From NCBI GenBank assembly GCA_964421865.1, contig CAYQZH010000209.1, positions 1 through 8,395 of the forward strand: DNA of 8,395 bases. Direction: 5' to 3'. A program made the position numbers and the translations under genes. Below the pieces are notes generated by a model. It was not told the origin of the DNA. It saw only the letters and a program-made list of their open reading frames with translations, and made no database searches. Below, one piece after another: positions 5,842 to 8,395 of the stretch (its first letter is position 1; each line of letters opens with the position of its first letter). The DNA is from SBAX01 sp964421865. GTDB lineage: Bacteria > Planctomycetota > Phycisphaerae > UBA1845.

Positions 5842-7061
5842 ACTGGCATCTCCAACCGACCGCCGACCGCGGAACCCGAAGTCGGCAGAATACTGGGCAG
5901 GTTGACCTGGCGGCCGGTCACACGCAGGCGCGAGGACGACGCCGCCAGCAGGGCGACGACGAGAATCGCGAGATTCCCGCCCAGGGCCCACAAGGGCGAC
6001 CGCTGTCGTCCGGTGAACAATAACATTGTCGCCAGCATGAATAGAGCCAGGGTCATCGGAATCAAGCCCTTCCACGCCAGCCGCATCAACTGATCAAACC
6101 GGAACCGCGGCAGCGTCCAGCGGATCCACATCATGACAAAGAGGAAAATGACAATCTTCAGCGAAAGCACCCCGATCTTGACGAGAGCCGCGTACCACTG
6201 CGTCGCGTCGGCCTGGGTCCATGAAACTCCGGGAAAATGCCACCCACCCAAGAACAGGACGGAGATGAATGCGCTCGCGGTAATCATGTGGGCGTATTCG
6301 GCTAGGAAAAACATGCCGAACTTAAGGGCACTGTACTCGGTGTGGTAACCGCCGACCAACTCCTGCTCCGCCTCGGCCAGATCGAAAGGCGTCCGATTGG
6401 ACTCGGCCAGGGCGGTAAGGAACAGAATCGCGAACGCCAAGGGATGGAGGAAAACGTTCCACTGTGGAATCCAACCGACCCAGTATCCGGTCTGGGCGAG
6501 CGTGATCCCCTCCAGTCGCAGCGTTCCGACCGTCAAAACGACGACAAGAATGCACAGTCCCATGGGGATTTCGTAACTGAGCATCTGGGCCGTGGCGCGA
6601 ATAGCGCCATATAATGAGTATTTATTATTGCTCGCCCATCCGCCGAGGACCACGCCGTAAACGCTCATGGAGGCGACGCCCAGAATGTACAACAGGCCGA
6701 TGTCAGGGTTCGCCACTTGGATATTCACCAGCCGTTCGTCGACCTTCAGTTGCCCTCCCCACGGAATGGCCGCGAATCCGATGAAGGCCACCAGAAAGAT
6801 GATCGCCGGGGCGAGGATAAACAGCGGCTTGTCTACGTGGTCGGGAACCACGTCCTCTTTGAACACGAACTTGATGCCGTCGGCGATCGGTTGCAGCAGA
6901 CCCCAGGGACCGACGCGATTGGGCCCGCAGCGATCCTGAATCCAAGCCGCGATCTTCCGCTCAAAGTAAATGCAGTATGCGACGGCTCCCAGCATGACCG
7001 CAAGAACGGCCAACGCGAGCAGAACGCTCACACCAAATTGACTCGTCAGAAACTCACGCAT
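5838..7061 (-). CDS. nuoH: NADH-quinone oxidoreductase subunit H
   Basis: NuoH (ND1 homologue) anchors the peripheral arm to the membrane arm and forms much of the quinone cavity. The protein has 407 residues, longer than E. coli NuoH (about 325). Family signatures are ERKIAAWIQDRCGPNRVGPWG (from residue 34), LQPIADGIKFVFKED (56-70), GWASNNKYSLYGAIRATAQM (141-160), and LAESNRTPFDLAEAEQELVG followed by GYHTEYSALKFGMFFLAEY (218-256). These include the acidic loop lining the quinone channel. The usual protein ends near residue 350, after LPRFRFDQLMRLAWKGLIP and its last helix. Here a further hydrophobic segment (about 357-375) and a short polar tail follow. The ATG at 7061 lies 14 nt after the nuoG stop. 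No Shine-Dalgarno sequence is visible, so initiation probably depends on ribosomes arriving from nuoG. The stop overlaps the nuoI start. Confidence 0.97.
   Translation of the reverse strand: MREFLTSQFGVSVLLALAVLAVMLGAVAYCIYFERKIAAWIQDRCGPNRVGPWGLLQPIADGIKFVFKEDVVPDHVDKPLFILAPAIIFLVAFIGFAAIPWGGQLKVDERLVNIQVANPDIGLLYILGVASMSVYGVVLGGWASNNKYSLYGAIRATAQMLSYEIPMGLCILVVVLTVGTLRLEGITLAQTGYWVGWIPQWNVFLHPLAFAILFLTALAESNRTPFDLAEAEQELVGGYHTEYSALKFGMFFLAEYAHMITASAFISVLFLGGWHFPGVSWTQADATQWYAALVKIGVLSLKIVIFLFVMMWIRWTLPRFRFDQLMRLAWKGLIPMTLALFMLATMLLFTGRQRSPLWALGGNLAILVVALLAASSSRLRVTGRQVNLPSILPTSGSAVGGRLEMPV
5850..5853 (-). promoter_or_regulatory. Ribosome binding site of nuoI (GGAG)
   Basis: GGAG lies 8 nt upstream of the nuoI ATG at 5841, inside the final codons of nuoH. 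It decides between this start and the longer open frame that extends back to 6075 within nuoH. Confidence 0.65.
6609..6629 (-). other. AT-rich codon run inside nuoH
   Basis: Nineteen of 21 bases are A or T, in a window that is otherwise clearly GC-rich. They encode N-N-K-Y-S-L-Y (NuoH residues 145-151), and six of the seven codons end in A or T, including TCA and TTA. Part of the bias is forced because Asn, Lys and Tyr codons begin AA or TA, but the third positions are free to vary. Confidence 0.6.
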
Positions 7062-7075
7062 GGAGGCACAGGCTG

Positions 7076-8395
7076 CTAATGCGCATGCACCGGCATTTCC
7101 GGCGGAACATACGCCTCCGCGAATGCCGGCATGGTCGCGGCCATCAGTTCACGAACTCGCTCACCGGAATAGAGTCCCGCGAATCCGGCAATCTCATACA
7201 AGTATTGTCCATCGCGCCGCGCGCCGTCCGGCGGCTCAATGGCACGATCAAACGGCTGGAGCAGTCCGGCCGCGTTGACGAAGCTTCCCTCCCGCTCGAC
7301 CCATGCGCACGCCGGCAAGACAATGGCGGCGCCGGCCATCAGGTCATTCTCGAACAAATCCTGAACCACGAGTAATTTGAAGTTCGCCGCGATTTTCGCC
7401 GTATTCTTGTCAACCCAGGGCTTGGGGTATCCGCCGACAATCCACGCGGCGCTGAACTCACTCTTACCACTTCGCTGCACGAACTGTTCGAACGTCAGGA
7501 CATGCCCGCCCGCGGCCTGAATCACCATCTCCAGGCCGCGCCGATTCGGGCACTTCTCCTTCAGGATGGTGAAGCGCACGGCCTCGCCCTTGGCGCCCAT
7601 CGGGAAAGACTGATCCTCCCCCTCCATCGGCACCGGGCCCAGAATCAGGGCCGACTGCGGAGCGACCTCGCGAATGAAGCGCGCCAATAACCACGCCTCT
7701 TCAGTGGACATGAACGGCGACAACACTGCCGCGACCTTCTCCGCCCCCTTCTCGCGTACGTGCTCCTCGATCCGGAAACGCACGATCTCGGGAATGTCCT
7801 CCCAGTTGGGGGTCAAGGTCTCGAAACCTCGTCGTACCAGCGGGGCGTGAATCCGCCTCTTGTCGTGCACATATTTGAAACCGAAGCGGCCCTCGTCGCA
7901 CATCCACCATTGGTTGACTCTAGGATTGAACCGTGGTTTCAGTCGGTACACGGTGTCGTCGGCGTGATCCACTCGAATGGAGCAGCCCACGGCGCAACCC
8001 GGACAGATCGAGGGCGTCCCCCTCAATTCCCAGACGCGCCGCTTAAACAAGAAGTCCTTGTCCAGCAGCGAGCCGACAGGACAGATATCCACGACGTTTC
8101 CCTGCAAGGGGTTGTCCAGCGGTCGCCCGGGAAATACATCGATCTCCGTTCGCGAGCCGCGGTTGACCATACACAATTCATGCGTGCCCGATATTTCGTC
8201 CGTGAACCGTACGCAGCGCGTGCACATCACGCATCGATCCTGGTACAGCAGCGTCTTAGGGCCGATGTTCTTCTTGGGATTGACCAGTTTTTGGTCGATC
8301 ATTCGCGACGCAGGGCTACCGAACTTGAAGCTGTAATCCTGCAAATGACACTCGCCGGCCTGATCGCATACCGGACAGTCCAGGGGGTGATTCAG
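7076..8395 (-). CDS. nuoG: NADH-quinone oxidoreductase subunit G, 3' part (5' end beyond window)
   Basis: NuoG is the large Fe-S subunit of the complex I peripheral arm; it relays electrons from NuoF to NuoI. The visible 439 codons begin in mid-gene with LNHPLDCPVCDQAGEC, so the frame continues past the window edge and no start is seen. The TTG at 8344 is internal. Counting from the first visible residue, cluster N5 has His3, Cys7, Cys10 and Cys16. Cluster N4 has Cys55, Cys58, Cys61 and Cys105 (CVMCTRC, then DICPVGSL). A third motif, CPGCAVGC to WWMC (Cys131, 134, 138, 166), is C-x2-C-x3-C-x27-C, the N7 ligand pattern. The rest is a molybdopterin-oxidoreductase-like domain of about 270 residues with LPACAWVEREGSFVNAAGLLQ (about 363-383). 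The missing N-terminus should hold the 2Fe-2S domain (about 95-100 residues), giving an inferred total of about 540, well short of E. coli NuoG (about 908). The stop TAG is at 7078-7076. Confidence 0.96.
   Translation of the reverse strand: MNHPLDCPVCDQAGECHLQDYSFKFGSPASRMIDQKLVNPKKNIGPKTLLYQDRCVMCTRCVRFTDEISGTHELCMVNRGSRTEIDVFPGRPLDNPLQGNVVDICPVGSLLDKDFLFKRRVWELRGTPSICPGCAVGCSIRVDHADDTVYRLKPRFNPRVNQWWMCDEGRFGFKYVHDKRRIHAPLVRRGFETLTPNWEDIPEIVRFRIEEHVREKGAEKVAAVLSPFMSTEEAWLLARFIREVAPQSALILGPVPMEGEDQSFPMGAKGEAVRFTILKEKCPNRRGLEMVIQAAGGHVLTFEQFVQRSGKSEFSAAWIVGGYPKPWVDKNTAKIAANFKLLVVQDLFENDLMAGAAIVLPACAWVEREGSFVNAAGLLQPFDRAIEPPDGARRDGQYLYEIAGFAGLYSGERVRELMAATMPAFAEAYVPPEMPVHAH

Noticed and set aside
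5320..6093. Long plus-strand open frame (257 codons) opposite nuoI and the end of nuoH
   Set aside because: It lies antisense to well-identified genes and its translation is Arg/His-rich with no recognisable motif. It is a shadow frame typical of GC-rich DNA.
6610..6615. Perfect TATAAT on the plus strand inside nuoH (possible antisense promoter)
   Set aside because: No -35-like sequence lies 16-18 nt upstream (the region is GC-rich), and the match is explained by the local AT-rich codon run.
7079..8344. Taking nuoG as a complete gene starting at TTG 8344
   Set aside because: The frame is open to the window edge. The codons upstream encode the N5 ligands HPLDCPVCDQAGEC, which belong in the middle of NuoG.

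Overview
The whole window is one strand-consistent piece of a bacterial respiratory complex I (NADH:quinone oxidoreductase, type I NADH dehydrogenase) operon, read on the minus strand. In transcription order, from high to low coordinates, it holds nuoG (5' end cut by the window), nuoH, nuoI, nuoJ, nuoK, nuoL, nuoM and nuoN (3' end cut). This is the canonical nuo order. There is no RNA gene, mobile element, CRISPR array or accessory gene. All eight genes are identified from family motifs visible in the translations.

Layout: nuoG (8395-7076) carries the Fe-S wires of the peripheral arm. nuoH (7061-5838) is the membrane anchor beside the quinone site. nuoI (5841-5248) holds the last two 4Fe-4S clusters before cluster N2. 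nuoJ (5251-4481) and nuoK (4481-4179) are small membrane subunits. nuoL (4169-2205), nuoM (2146-356) and nuoN (359-1) are the three antiporter-like proton channels. Junctions are very tight: 14 nt between G and H, ATGA 4-nt overlaps at H/I, I/J and M/N, a TGATG 1-nt overlap at J/K, 9 nt between K and L, and about 58 nt between L and M. No internal promoter or terminator is convincing, so this looks like part of one polycistronic transcript with translational coupling. The promoter and the upstream nuo genes would lie beyond position 8395.

How they work together (family knowledge): electrons from NADH pass along the NuoG clusters to NuoI and then to quinone near NuoH. The released energy drives proton pumping through NuoH/J/K and NuoL/M/N. 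The conserved channel residues visible here (NuoK E36 and E72; NuoL E156 and K246; the NuoM Glu and Lys residues) suggest a working pump.

Organism: a moderately GC-rich Gram-negative-type bacterium. The long NuoJ with an extra N-terminal hairpin, the CTEVMFQ motif in NuoK and the short NuoG recall Planctomycetota-type complex I. That is an impression from memory and is low-confidence.

The window is essentially ordinary housekeeping DNA. The points worth a second look are lineage-type variations: retention of the N7 cluster ligands in a short NuoG, terminal extensions on NuoH, NuoJ and NuoM, a perfect 8-bp hairpin inside nuoK, an AT-rich codon run in nuoH, and an ambiguous nuoM start. I found no previously undescribed system.
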